Assembly: GCF_000359745.1 (NCBI RefSeq)
Contig: NZ_AQHN01000084.1
Span: 124,001-188,000 of the forward strand
From: Rhizobium freirei PRF 81
Lineage (GTDB): Bacteria; Pseudomonadota; Alphaproteobacteria; Rhizobiales; Rhizobiaceae
Reading direction: 5' to 3'
DNA: 64,000 nt
In this document: positions 1 through 8,310 of the stretch, in pieces
How positions within the stretch are numbered: position 1 is the first letter of the stretch
Layout: each line of letters opens with the position of its first letter
Translations under genes and position numbers: made by a program
The notes under the pieces: generated by a model
The model's input: only the letters and a program-made list of their open reading frames with translations
Databases searched by the model: none
Told to the model about the DNA's origin: nothing

Positions 1-1
1 C

Positions 2-1099
2 GTCTATATCGACAATTTCAAGCTGCTCGATCGTGGTCGCTTCTGTGAGGCAGAGCTTACTAAGCTGCTGACCGGCGCGCGCTATCCGGTGCGCACGCTC
101 GCGCAGAACATCAATGATCTGAAGGCCCAGGTCGCCGCCAACGAAAAAGGCGTGGCCGAACTGAAGAAGATGATTGCGCTCTTCGGCGAAGATGTGGTCG
201 ACGCCTATATGGGTCACGTTCAGGACAACGCCGCCGAAAGCGTGCGCCGCGTTCTCGACCGTCTATCGGATGGCGAATTCAGCTATGAGATGGATCAGGG
301 CTGCAAGATCGTCGTCAAGATCTCGATCGACAAGGACAAGCGCGAGGCAACGGTCGATTTCGCCGGTACATCCGCACAGCGCCCGGACAATTTCAATGCG
401 CCGCAGCCGGTAACGCGTGCCGCCGTGCTCTATGTCTTCCGTGTTCTCGTCGAGGCCGATATTCCGATGAATGCCGGCTGCCTGCGGCCGATCCGGATCA
501 TCATTCCCGAAGGCACCATGCTGACGCCGAAATATCCGGCAGCTGTCGTCGCCGGCAATGTCGAGGTCAGCCAGGCCGTGACCAACTGCCTGTTCGGCGC
601 GGTCGAGGCGCTTGCCGCTGCGCAAGGGACGATGAACAATCTGACCTTCGGCAACGACGCCTATCAGTATTACGAGACGATCTGCTCCGGTGCGCCGGCA
701 GGACCGGGCTTCAATGGTGCCGATGCCGTCCACACGCACATGACCAATTCGCGTCTCACCGATCCCGAAATTCTCGAGACGCGTTTTCCGGTCGTGCTGG
801 AGGATTTCCACATTCGCCCGAATTCCGGCGGGCGCGGCAAATGGAATTCGGGCAACGGCACGCAGCGCACCATCCGCACCCGCGAAAAGCTGGAATTCGC
901 GATCCTGTCGGGCCATCGGCGTGTGGCGCCCTTCGGCGTCAAGGGCGGTGAGGCGGGGCAGACCGGGCGCAATTATGTCCGCCGCAACGATGGCAAGATC
1001 GAGGAATTGATCGGCTCGGCCCATACCGTGCTTGAGGCCGGCGAAGCCTTTACCGTCGTGACCCCGACCGGCGGCGGTTACGGAAAGCGGGGCGAATAG
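2..1099 (+). CDS. Hydantoinase B/oxoprolinase family protein, 3' part
   Basis: The reading frame is open from base 2 to the TAG at 1097-1099, so the gene starts outside the window and only about the last 365 residues are visible. The family (HyuB/oxoprolinase C-terminal type) forms the ATP-dependent hydantoinase or 5-oxoprolinase with a HyuA partner, opening cyclic amide rings in the cytoplasm. Supporting segments are the N-G-G-R-G-like stretch in 'NSGGRGKWNSGNGTQR', the Asn/Pro-rich 'DNFNAPQPVTRAA', and the Gly-rich end 'PTGGGYGKRGE', typical of the HyuB C-terminus. The GTG at 89 is internal to the frame and is unlikely to be the start. The hyuA partner, if adjacent, would lie upstream. The exact substrate cannot be told from this fragment. 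Confidence 0.85.
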   Translation, partial: VYIDNFKLLDRGRFCEAELTKLLTGARYPVRTLAQNINDLKAQVAANEKGVAELKKMIALFGEDVVDAYMGHVQDNAAESVRRVLDRLSDGEFSYEMDQGCKIVVKISIDKDKREATVDFAGTSAQRPDNFNAPQPVTRAAVLYVFRVLVEADIPMNAGCLRPIRIIIPEGTMLTPKYPAAVVAGNVEVSQAVTNCLFGAVEALAAAQGTMNNLTFGNDAYQYYETICSGAPAGPGFNGADAVHTHMTNSRLTDPEILETRFPVVLEDFHIRPNSGGRGKWNSGNGTQRTIRTREKLEFAILSGHRRVAPFGVKGGEAGQTGRNYVRRNDGKIEELIGSAHTVLEAGEAFTVVTPTGGGYGKRGE

Positions 1100-1185
1100 G
1101 AATGTAATGCCGAGGCAGGGCGACAGTCGACGCCCGGCTTCGGCGATCTTGAAGGTGTCGTGATCCGGTTCGAAGGAGTTTTCAG

Positions 1186-1713
1186 GTGACGTCTGAGGAA
1201 AAGAGTAAGCGACGCGAATTGATCGTATCGTCGGCCCATCTTGCAGGTGGCAGTTCGCCGGCTCTCTCAGAGCTGGAATACGGGTCGATCCTCTTTTCCC
1301 ATGCCTTCAATCGGTGGCTTGTCCGCTGCATGGCGGCGGCCGGCGTGCCCGGCCTTTCGCCGGTCGAGATCCTCATCATCCATTCGGTGCGGCATCGCGA
1401 CAGGCCGAAAACGCTTGCCGATCTCTGCCTCGTCCTCGACATCGAGGATACGCATGTGGCCAATTACGCCATCAAGAAGCTGGAGGCGGCGGGCCTCGTC
1501 AAAAGCGGCAAGGCCGGCAAGGAAAAGACGATCCGGGTTACCGACAAGGGCCTGGACGCGCTGAAGCGCTACACCGAAATTCGCGAGCGGCTGCTGGTGG
1601 AGGCGACCAAGGTGTCAGGTCTCTCGCAGGACGGCCTCTCTGATATCGCCTCGCATCTCAGAGCACTGTCCGGCTATTACGAACAGGCCGCACGCTCGGC
1701 AGCTACGCTGTAA
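1186..1713 (+). CDS. MarR-like winged-helix transcriptional regulator
   Basis: A 175-residue protein starting at GTG 1186, with an AAGGAG ribosome-binding site at 1173-1178. Residues about 55-130 form a winged helix: 'LSPVEILIIHSVRHRDRPKTL' is the first helices, 'LCLVLDIEDTHVANYAIKKL' the helix-turn-helix, and 'AGLVKSGKAGKEKTIRVTDKG' the wing, a MarR-type hallmark. It lies 86 bp downstream of the hydantoinase/oxoprolinase gene on the same strand, so it may control or be co-transcribed with that operon. No ligand-binding residues can be named. Proteins of this type are usually dimeric repressors of catabolic genes. Confidence 0.8.
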   Translation: MTSEEKSKRRELIVSSAHLAGGSSPALSELEYGSILFSHAFNRWLVRCMAAAGVPGLSPVEILIIHSVRHRDRPKTLADLCLVLDIEDTHVANYAIKKLEAAGLVKSGKAGKEKTIRVTDKGLDALKRYTEIRERLLVEATKVSGLSQDGLSDIASHLRALSGYYEQAARSAATL

Positions 1714-2014
1714 AGCAGCAATAGGGACGAATCTGTCTTGGCCCCGATCCTCCCAAGATCGGTCTCCCGTTCCGCGAGTAATTTCGCGCTGAACGATCGG
1801 GCCGCGACAGTTGATCCCGGCCCCTTATCTATTTTGTCATAGCATACCTATATTAGATCCGTGCGATCCGTTGGCGGTACTCGCCCAACGATCCTTATCG
1901 ACAGAACGATGAGATCCAGTTTTTACCACCGCGCAACTTTTGGAAATTGCTGGCTTCGCACGATAGCAAAAGTGTGCTTTTTTTGACCGAAAGGGGAATG
2001 GTGTAAAAACTTCC
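1714..2014. other. Intergenic region, no gene seen
   Basis: No coding sequence is supported in this 301-bp stretch. A short stem CCGATC/GATCGG (1744-1749 with 1757-1762) just after the MarR-like gene is a weak candidate terminator without a good T-run. A second imperfect hairpin lies at 1869-1890. The last 100 bp are AT-richer and probably hold the promoter of the MBL-fold gene, but I cannot pick out convincing -35/-10 boxes. Confidence 0.5.
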
Positions 2015-2845
2015 ATGAACAACGATAGTTTCGAGCTGAAATTTTGGGGCGTGCGGGGGAGCATCCCTGTATCGGGACCGGAATTTGAGCGGTACGGCGG
2101 CAATACGTCGTGCATTGAGTTAAGACATGCCGGCAGGCATATTCTATTCGACGCCGGGACCGGTTTGCGCGAGGCGGCCGCATCCCTTGCCAAGGAAGGG
2201 GTCCGTAACATTGATCTCTTCTTCACGCATTCGCATTACGACCACATCATCGGCCTGCCTTTCTTCAACGCCATCTATGATCCGCGCGTCAGCGTCGATC
2301 TCTGGTCGGGCCATCTTGCCGGCAAAACGACAACGCGGCAGCTGATCGGCCAGTTCATGCGCCCGCCATGGTTCCCGGTCGAACCGGATATCTGTCGCGC
2401 CGAGATGAATTTTCGCGATTTTGCTGCCGGTGACACGCTGAAACCGCATCCGGGCATCGTCATGCATACAACTCGTCTCAACCATCCAGGCGGTTGTATC
2501 GGCTATCGCATCGAATGGTCGGGCCGGGTGATCGCGATGGTTTACGATACCGAGCATGTGAACGGCCAGCTTGATGAAGCTGCCCTCGCGCTGATGGCCA
2601 ATGCCGACCTTGTGGTATACGACGCGACCTATATCGAAGCGGAAATGCCGAAATATCTGGGCTTCGGCCACTCCACCTGGGTGGAAGGCATCAAGCTCGC
2701 CAAGAAGGCAGGCGCCAAGCGGCTTGCTCTGTTTCATCATGCGCCCGGCCGTACGGATCGCGAGCTGGACGAGATGCAGCGCGAAGCGCAGAAGAGCTTC
2801 CCCGAAGCGTTCTTCGCCTTCGACGGACAGTCGCTGCAGCTCTGA
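2015..2845 (+). CDS. MBL-fold metallo-hydrolase (PhnP-like)
   Basis: A 276-residue cytoplasmic metallo-beta-lactamase-fold hydrolase. The metal motif HxHxDH is present as H-S-H-Y-D-H at residues 72-77. Further likely ligands are the His in 'TRLNHPGG', the Asp in 'MVYDTEH' and the His near the C-terminus in 'LALFHHAPG'. The N-terminal 'FWGVRGSIPVSG' and 'YGGNTSCIEL' segments are typical of the PhnP-like branch (COG1235 type), whose members cleave phosphodiesters or related esters. The gene stands alone, 301 bp after the MarR-like gene and convergent with the deacetylase gene. The substrate is unknown. Hydrolysis of a cyclic phosphate would fit the family, but nothing here proves it. Confidence 0.85.
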   Translation: MNNDSFELKFWGVRGSIPVSGPEFERYGGNTSCIELRHAGRHILFDAGTGLREAAASLAKEGVRNIDLFFTHSHYDHIIGLPFFNAIYDPRVSVDLWSGHLAGKTTTRQLIGQFMRPPWFPVEPDICRAEMNFRDFAAGDTLKPHPGIVMHTTRLNHPGGCIGYRIEWSGRVIAMVYDTEHVNGQLDEAALALMANADLVVYDATYIEAEMPKYLGFGHSTWVEGIKLAKKAGAKRLALFHHAPGRTDRELDEMQREAQKSFPEAFFAFDGQSLQL

Positions 2846-2881
2846 GCGCTCGCAGCGACAGACCGAACTTACAGCACGGCG

Positions 2882-3628
2882 CTAATGCACGAAATTGCCG
2901 ACCGGCCGCCATTCGATGGCGGCATGGCCAGCGGTTTCCTCAAACAGCGTCTCGATGAAACTCCAGGCGACAGCATCATGCACCAGATGGTGCGTCATCA
3001 CGCCGATCGGCTCGTCGTTACCGTCAAAGCGGTTCTGAAGTTCTTCCACCAGGCGGCCGATGATTTCGGCATGTGGTAGGCCTCCGCGTACGCCGTGCCA
3101 TCTCATGATGTCGATATGTGTGTTGATCAGGCCGATGGGGGCCTGCTTTGCCAAGCCGAAAACCGAGACGGCGCGATAGCCAAAGGGTGCGAGATGCGGC
3201 AGCAGCGCATCGTCGATCCGGTTCCATGGCGGCACGAGCAGCGGGATAAACTGCTGGGGATAAAGGGCCTTGAGCTTGTCGAAGCCGCGGTGAAGCTCGT
3301 CGAGCACGACCTCTTGAGGCCGGTGCAGGCCAAGCTCCTGCTTCTTGGTGTCATCCGGAGCATGGTTCTGATGCGTCCAGCCATGCACCGTGGCGGTGAT
3401 GCGGCTTTCACGCGCCAGTCGCTCCGCGAGCGGCTCTGCTGTCGGCCCCGGAATGATCGCAAGCGTCATCGGCACTTCGAAGCGATTGGAAAGCGCCAGC
3501 AGCCGGTCGAGGGCAGGGGTGGGCTCGATGGCGTCGTCGTCACGGAACCAGAATTTCACCTTCCGCCCTGCCTCGCTCCATCGCCGCAACTCGTCGCGCA
3601 ATGGCTGCCATTCGGCCTTATCGCTCAT
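2882..3628 (-). CDS. Polysaccharide deacetylase-like protein
   Basis: A 248-residue protein of the NodB-like deacetylase fold. The expected metal-binding features are present: an Asp run in 'FWFRDDDA' (residues 30-32) and an HxxxH motif, H-G-W-T-H, at residues 82-86. The 'LVPPWNRID' segment around 140 corresponds to the RxPP-type motif, and a C-terminal His lies in 'VMTHHLVHD'. Such enzymes remove acetyl groups from N- or O-acetylated sugars. No signal peptide is visible, so a cytoplasmic substrate such as a lipid- or nucleotide-linked sugar is more likely than the cell wall. It overlaps the upstream glycosyltransferase gene by 11 bp (3618-3628), implying translational coupling and a joint role in making a modified glycan. 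Confidence 0.8.
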   Translation of the reverse strand: MSDKAEWQPLRDELRRWSEAGRKVKFWFRDDDAIEPTPALDRLLALSNRFEVPMTLAIIPGPTAEPLAERLARESRITATVHGWTHQNHAPDDTKKQELGLHRPQEVVLDELHRGFDKLKALYPQQFIPLLVPPWNRIDDALLPHLAPFGYRAVSVFGLAKQAPIGLINTHIDIMRWHGVRGGLPHAEIIGRLVEELQNRFDGNDEPIGVMTHHLVHDAVAWSFIETLFEETAGHAAIEWRPVGNFVH

Positions 3629-4715
3629 AATAGGTGTCTCCCAGATATTTTCGAAGAATGGTTTCCAATCGCTTCGAGGCGGCGGTCAGGGATCGCTCCT
3701 GGTGGGCGAAGTCATAGGCTGCATCCGCTATGGCCTGCCGCCGGTTCCGATCGTTCAAAAGCTCTCCGACGGCGTCGGCATAGGCTTGGATATCGCCTTC
3801 CGGCGTCAGCAATCCCGTCCTGCCAGCCATCACCACTTCCGGCACGCCCGCCGTCGCCTGTGCGACAATGGGGAGGCCTGCGGCCTGCGCCTCCAGATAG
3901 GCAAGGCCATAGGCCTCGTTGCAGCCGGGCCAGACATAAAGGCCGGCTGCCGCGAGCTCCGCTGCGATCTCGGATGTGGAGCGCTCTCCGCGCCAGATGA
4001 TCCGGCTTTCGCCAAATGCGGAAAACAGTGACCTGACCTCGGCCCGCATCGGCCCGTCGCCGATGATGGTCAGGGTCCAATCTTGATCGCGGATCAGATC
4101 GAGAGCGCTTGCCAGCATCGTATAGCTGTCGAATTTATCGCCTTTGCGCAGCATCGCCACCGCAATCAGCCGCCGCGGATCGGAGGCGGAGCGCGTAAAG
4201 GGCGTGGTGTCGATGAAGGGCAGGAAGCGCTCGTAACGGCCATCGGGGATGGCATCCAGCAGGCCGATCCGGTCCCGTTCCGTAAAGCATAGATTGACGG
4301 CGGCGAGCCGCACCGCATCGGCGATAAGGCGCTGGTTCTCGTCCCAGCCGTTGGCATCGTGGCGGCGGGAATAGGACGCTTCGGCGGTAACATAGGGAAT
4401 GCCGATCCTGCGGGCGATCGGCGGGCCGAGGAGGTCGGGCGTCTTGTAATAGGGATGGTAGGTGAACCACAGGTCGGGGGCGGGCTCGCGCTGCCATCGG
4501 CCAAGCAGCCGGACCATTTCGCTTTCGGCCTGCCGGGCAATTTCCGCCCGCGGAGCGGCCTCCGGAGTTGGCGTGAAACTGCGCAATTCGGAAGCGACCT
4601 CGACCCGATGCCCTGCCATTTCCAGCGCCGCGATGATCTGCCGGGCCATCAGCCGGTCACCGGATGGGACCGGATGGCCGGGCGGTTTCAGCGGAGCGTA
4701 GAAAGCGATTTTCAT
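3618..4715 (-). CDS. GT4-like glycosyltransferase
   Basis: A 365-residue GT-B fold glycosyltransferase. The N-terminal half has the Rossmann-like acceptor domain ('KIAFYAPLKPPGHPVPSGDR' near residue 2). The C-terminal donor domain contains 'LTIIGDGPMRAEV' and the family-4 signature region 'NEAYGLAYLEAQAAGLPIVA' followed by 'GVPEVV', where the E-x7-E motif binds the nucleotide sugar. No membrane segment is evident. It is the first gene of a two-gene minus-strand unit with the deacetylase-like gene (11-bp overlap). The donor sugar and acceptor are unknown. The pair probably builds a small surface or lipid-linked glycan. Confidence 0.85.
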   Translation of the reverse strand: MKIAFYAPLKPPGHPVPSGDRLMARQIIAALEMAGHRVEVASELRSFTPTPEAAPRAEIARQAESEMVRLLGRWQREPAPDLWFTYHPYYKTPDLLGPPIARRIGIPYVTAEASYSRRHDANGWDENQRLIADAVRLAAVNLCFTERDRIGLLDAIPDGRYERFLPFIDTTPFTRSASDPRRLIAVAMLRKGDKFDSYTMLASALDLIRDQDWTLTIIGDGPMRAEVRSLFSAFGESRIIWRGERSTSEIAAELAAAGLYVWPGCNEAYGLAYLEAQAAGLPIVAQATAGVPEVVMAGRTGLLTPEGDIQAYADAVGELLNDRNRRQAIADAAYDFAHQERSLTAASKRLETILRKYLGDTYYER

Positions 4716-4915
4716 GATGCCGGCACACGGTTGACGATTAAGTGATGATGGAAGCCTGAAACGTGAAGGGATTGCCCGAATTCCGACCGGTTGCGTGACA
4801 ATAAGGTGCCTGCTTCAAAACGCCGCATGCTCGACAGTATGTGGCGTTGCGGCTAGATGAATAGGCGATAGCCGTTTTCGCTTCTGTTGTGAACGGACAA
4901 TATACATTGGGTACG

Positions 4916-6640
4916 ATGACCATCGAGGCAAGAAAGCCAATCATTTCCGATCGCCTTGTGCGAAAGCTGCGACTTGGCTCGGGTTTGGTCGTTTTTACCT
5001 TCGTGATCATGCATCTGGCCAATCACTCGCTCGGGCTGATCTCGCTCGGTGCAGCCGAATCTGCGCAGCATTGGTTCATGGCCGTCTGGCGCAATCCGGC
5101 CGGAACCGTGCTTCTTTATGGAGCGCTGATTCTCCACATCCTGCTCGTGCTGCGAATGCTCTATAGGCGCAGAACGCTGGTCATGCCCGCCGGCGAAGCT
5201 TTTCAGATCGTCACTGGTCTGCTGGTGCCCCTTCTCCTGATCGACCACATCGTTTCGACACGCATCGTCCATGACGTCTACGGTTATCACGATAGCTACA
5301 AGGCGATCGTGCGCACCCTATGGGTGACGACACCGTTCAACGGCGTGCGTCAGTCGCTCGTGCTCCTGATCGTTTGGCTGCATGGATGTATCGGCGTTCA
5401 TTTCTGGCTGCGCTACCGCTCTTGGTATATGGCGATCGCTCCTGTGATCCTGTCGCTTGCCATCGTTCTGCCGGTTCTTGCCTTGCTCGGTTTTGCGGCT
5501 ATGGGCAAGACCGTGGCACATGAAGTCGCTCATGAGGATGAGCGCGGCTATCGCGGTGGCTATTACAGCGACGTGCGGAGCTATGGCGAAACCGGTTCCG
5601 CGCCGGGCGGCCAGATGGCGCAAGCCTTGTGGCCATATAGGGCAGGGTTCTATGGCGCCTTCAGCCTGTCGATCGTCGCTCTTTTCGGTTTCCGCACGCA
5701 TCGCAGATTGCGCGAGCGGCAACATCAGGTCGCCATCCGTTATGCCGGTGGAGAGGTCGTGCACGCCCCGCGCGGCTTCAGCGTCCTCGAAGCGAGCCGC
5801 CTCGGCGGCATCCCGCATTATTCCGTCTGTGGCGGCAAGGGCCAGTGCTCCACCTGCCGCGTGCAGATCATCGATGGCGCCGAAAATCTGCCGCAGCCGG
5901 AAGCCTTGGAACAGAAGACCCTGAACCGCATCGGCGCGACGCCGGATGTCCGGCTTGCCTGTCAGCTGCGGCCCACCGGGAACGTTACTGTCGTGCCACT
6001 CCTGACGCCGATGGCGGAAGCGACGATCCCGGTCTACACCCAGGCGGCCAGTCCCGGTCGCGAGCGCGAGATCGTCGTGTTCTTCTGCGATCTCCGCCAT
6101 TTCACCGCGCTGACGGAAGCGCGCCTGCCTTTCGATATTGTTTTCCTGCTCAATCGCTATTTCGCTATCGTCGGGCGCATCATCGAGGAGAATGGCGGCC
6201 GGATAGACAAGTTCATCGGCGATGGCGCCATGGCTCTCTTCGGTCTTCGCACTACCCCCAAGGAGGCCAATCGTCAGGCGTTGAAAGCGGCCGCAGCGAT
6301 CGTGCGGGAAATCGACAAGCTCAGCGCCGAACTCGCCGACGAATTGACCACACCACTCGAAATCGCCATCGGGCTGCACACCGGTTTGGCGGTGGTCGGT
6401 TCGATGGGCTACGGCAGCGTGAAGAACGTGACGGCGATCGGTGATACGGTCAATGTCGCCAGCCGCCTGGAGAGCGTCGCCAAGGAGTATAATAGCGCCC
6501 TGGTCTTTTCCGAGCCGGTGGCCCGGCTTTCGGAGATCGACGTCGCCGGCGTCGAAAGCCGCGAGATTGCCGTTCGAGGCCGGGGCGAGCCCTTGCGGGT
6601 CTATATCGTTTCGAAGGAAGCGAGCCGCCGCTTTGTCTGA
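4916..6640 (+). CDS. cyaC: CyaC-like membrane adenylate cyclase with diheme-type anchor and 2Fe-2S domain
   Basis: A class III adenylate cyclase with an unusual sensor. Numbered from the possible GTG start at 4889 (583 residues), the first 200 residues are a six-helix membrane domain with one His in each of four helices (H42, H83, H120, H165), the tetra-His pattern of diheme-b succinate:quinone oxidoreductase anchors. A 2Fe-2S ferredoxin domain follows, with C314, C320, C323 and C358. The cyclase domain has metal-binding D401 ('FFCDLRHFT') and D445 ('KFIGDGAMALF'). The same architecture is known from S. meliloti CyaC, where quinone redox state controls cAMP synthesis. ATG 4916 is preferred over GTG 4889 because neither has a strong ribosome-binding site and homologous sequence begins near it. 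The FkbM-type gene follows after about 55 bp. Confidence 0.88.
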   Translation: MTIEARKPIISDRLVRKLRLGSGLVVFTFVIMHLANHSLGLISLGAAESAQHWFMAVWRNPAGTVLLYGALILHILLVLRMLYRRRTLVMPAGEAFQIVTGLLVPLLLIDHIVSTRIVHDVYGYHDSYKAIVRTLWVTTPFNGVRQSLVLLIVWLHGCIGVHFWLRYRSWYMAIAPVILSLAIVLPVLALLGFAAMGKTVAHEVAHEDERGYRGGYYSDVRSYGETGSAPGGQMAQALWPYRAGFYGAFSLSIVALFGFRTHRRLRERQHQVAIRYAGGEVVHAPRGFSVLEASRLGGIPHYSVCGGKGQCSTCRVQIIDGAENLPQPEALEQKTLNRIGATPDVRLACQLRPTGNVTVVPLLTPMAEATIPVYTQAASPGREREIVVFFCDLRHFTALTEARLPFDIVFLLNRYFAIVGRIIEENGGRIDKFIGDGAMALFGLRTTPKEANRQALKAAAAIVREIDKLSAELADELTTPLEIAIGLHTGLAVVGSMGYGSVKNVTAIGDTVNVASRLESVAKEYNSALVFSEPVARLSEIDVAGVESREIAVRGRGEPLRVYIVSKEASRRFV

Positions 6641-6694
6641 TGCAGCGTGCAATCCCGTGTCCCCCGTTTCCAACGGCAAGGCGCTGGTGTAGGG

Positions 6695-7582
6695 ATGGCG
6701 CCCATGTTCGACGGCAAGATCCTCATGAGAAAATACTGGAAACGCGCCTTCCGCAGGAAGCGGGATGCGATCGCGACGCGCCTGTTCGATACGCGCCTCG
6801 GCCGGGATATCCTTGTCAGCGCGCTCGGCCCGCGCGTCAAGACGATGACGGTGGATTGCGGCGATCACGTCATGAGCTTTTCGCCGGCCGATTACATCGG
6901 CCGCAAGGTCTTTCGAAAGGGGCATTTCGAGCGCGACCATGTCGACCGGCTGCTGAGTGTGTTGCGCGAGCGCGGTCTGCTGCGCAAGGGTTCGGCGCTG
7001 CTGGAACTCGGCGGCAATATCGGCACGCAGACCTGCTATTTCGCTCTCAGCGGCGTCTATGGCCGTATCATCAGCGTCGAGCCGGATCCGCGCAATTTTC
7101 GGCTGCTATCGGCCAATATCGCCGATAACGGCTTTCAGGCGGTCGTAACTGCGGTCAATTGCGCCGCTGGCGATCGCGATGGGCAGCTCGATTTCTATCT
7201 GAACCGCAAGAACCATGGCAAAAGCAGCGCCCTGTGCCAGAGCGCAAGCGACGAGAAGATCTCCGTTCCCGTCCGGCCTGTCGCCGACATTCTGATGCAG
7301 GCTGGGGTCGATCCTGGAGATGTCGGCCTGATCTGGATGGATATCGAGGGTTACGAGCCGGTCGCCTGCCGGTCGATGCGGATGCTGATGGCCCGCAAAG
7401 TGCCGCTTTACATGGAATTCACGCCTGCCTTCTACGGCCAGGAGCAGGCCGAGGCCTTCGTCGGCGACCTTGCCAGCCACTACAGCGAATGTCTTGCCTT
7501 CTTCGAAGGCCGCGAGGAGACGATGAAAGTCGCCGACCTGCCGACAAAGGGTGAGCAGTTCGATGTGCTGTTTCTGGGCTGA
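6695..7582 (+). CDS. FkbM family SAM-dependent methyltransferase
   Basis: A methyltransferase of about 295 residues. The AdoMet-binding motif I is 'LELGGNIGTQT', followed by 'ISVEPDPRNF' (the acidic end of strand 2) and 'VGLIWMDIEGYEP', the D-x-E-G motif typical of FkbM proteins. These enzymes O-methylate sugars or polyketides, and in rhizobia are often tied to surface polysaccharides. The frame is open from GTG 6647, but ATG 6695 or ATG 6704 (with AGGGA at 6691) is a better start. The gene is 54 bp downstream of the cyaC-like gene on the same strand. A RIME-like repeat separates it from the next, convergent gene. Confidence 0.8.
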   Translation: MAPMFDGKILMRKYWKRAFRRKRDAIATRLFDTRLGRDILVSALGPRVKTMTVDCGDHVMSFSPADYIGRKVFRKGHFERDHVDRLLSVLRERGLLRKGSALLELGGNIGTQTCYFALSGVYGRIISVEPDPRNFRLLSANIADNGFQAVVTAVNCAAGDRDGQLDFYLNRKNHGKSSALCQSASDEKISVPVRPVADILMQAGVDPGDVGLIWMDIEGYEPVACRSMRMLMARKVPLYMEFTPAFYGQEQAEAFVGDLASHYSECLAFFEGREETMKVADLPTKGEQFDVLFLG

Positions 7583-7594
7583 AGCGAGACCGTT

Positions 7595-7689
7595 TCCGCT
7601 GTTCTTCGAATTGCGAAAACGCTCTATCTTCTTGTTTTTTAAGAATTCCGGACGAAAAGCCGCCGCGCGCTTTTCCTGGAAATGCTCTA
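7595..7689 (-). repeat. RIME-like intergenic repeat, copy 1
   Basis: Read on the minus strand from 7689 the element begins TAGAGCATTTCCAGGAAAAG, continues through 'GTCCGGAATTC' and an A-rich 'AAAAAACAAGAAGATAGAGCG' block, and ends near 'TTTTCGCAATTCG'. It aligns base by base with the copy at 24646-24750 and clearly with those at 41311 and 63931. The first three bases (7689-7687) are the TAG stop codon of the minus-strand methyltransferase. Repeats of this type are known as Rhizobium-specific intergenic mosaic elements. The exact family name is my assignment by resemblance. Confidence 0.85.
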
Positions 7690-8166
7690 TCTGCGTCGAT
7701 AGATGAAATAGCGTCCGGCTTTGACGGTATCCGGCAGCGGCAAAGTCTGGAGGTCGGCATGGTCGAGTGGCAGGCCGCTGACTGCAAGTCCTCCCGACGC
7801 CAGAACGCCGGCCATGATCCCGGGCAGCCAGGTGAGCGTGACCGCATCCTTGTCTTCGTAGCCGGTGCCGATATCGGCATGGGCAAGCGAGGCTCCCGCG
7901 CCGACGAAGCGCCCGACTGTGTCCTTGATTTCACCGAGAACGAGATTGTCGGCCGACGGCATGGAAGGGCCGTAGGCGTTGGCGGCCCGATCGAAGGCGA
8001 TGATGCGACGATCGGGGAAGAGTTCGCGCAGATGGTCGAAGGTGCGGCCATTGCCCAGGCCGAGCTCCAGCACCGGGCCTTCGAGCATTCTGACCTGGTC
8101 GGCGACGGCATTGAGGATATCGCGCTGTGCGCTCAGGCGGCGAATGAAACTATCCAGGCGGCTCAT
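7687..8166 (-). CDS. Small class I SAM-dependent methyltransferase
   Basis: A 159-residue protein with an AdoMet-binding motif 'VLELGLGNGRTFDHL' around residue 33 and the acidic strand-2 end 'IIAFDRAANAYG' near 56. It is short for a class I methyltransferase (often 200 residues or more), yet it ends cleanly at 'YFIYRRR'. The TAG stop codon is the first codon of a RIME-like repeat, so the original C-terminus may have been cut or reset by the repeat. It is convergent with the FkbM-type gene and divergent from the DUF3095 gene. The substrate is unknown. Confidence 0.75.
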   Translation of the reverse strand: MSRLDSFIRRLSAQRDILNAVADQVRMLEGPVLELGLGNGRTFDHLRELFPDRRIIAFDRAANAYGPSMPSADNLVLGEIKDTVGRFVGAGASLAHADIGTGYEDKDAVTLTWLPGIMAGVLASGGLAVSGLPLDHADLQTLPLPDTVKAGRYFIYRRR

Positions 8167-8310
8167 CGTATCTGTTATATCCTTGGCGTTTTTGATGCCT
8201 CTGTCGCTCGCAGTAGCACGGCCGGCATTGTCGGTCGACCGCCCGCTGGTTTTTCAGCATGTTTGCTGTAGGGATAGAGTGTCGCAGCGCTCATAAAAGG
8301 GGGAGCAGTC

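Noticed and set aside
263..1024. Long minus-strand open frame opposite the hydantoinase gene
   Set aside because: It is a GC-rich antisense shadow with Arg/Asp-rich low-complexity composition. The plus-strand frame has clear family motifs.
5318..6940. 540-residue minus-strand open frame opposite the cyaC-like gene
   Set aside because: It is antisense to a well-supported cyclase, has no family motif and shows shadow-type His/Asp/Arg composition.
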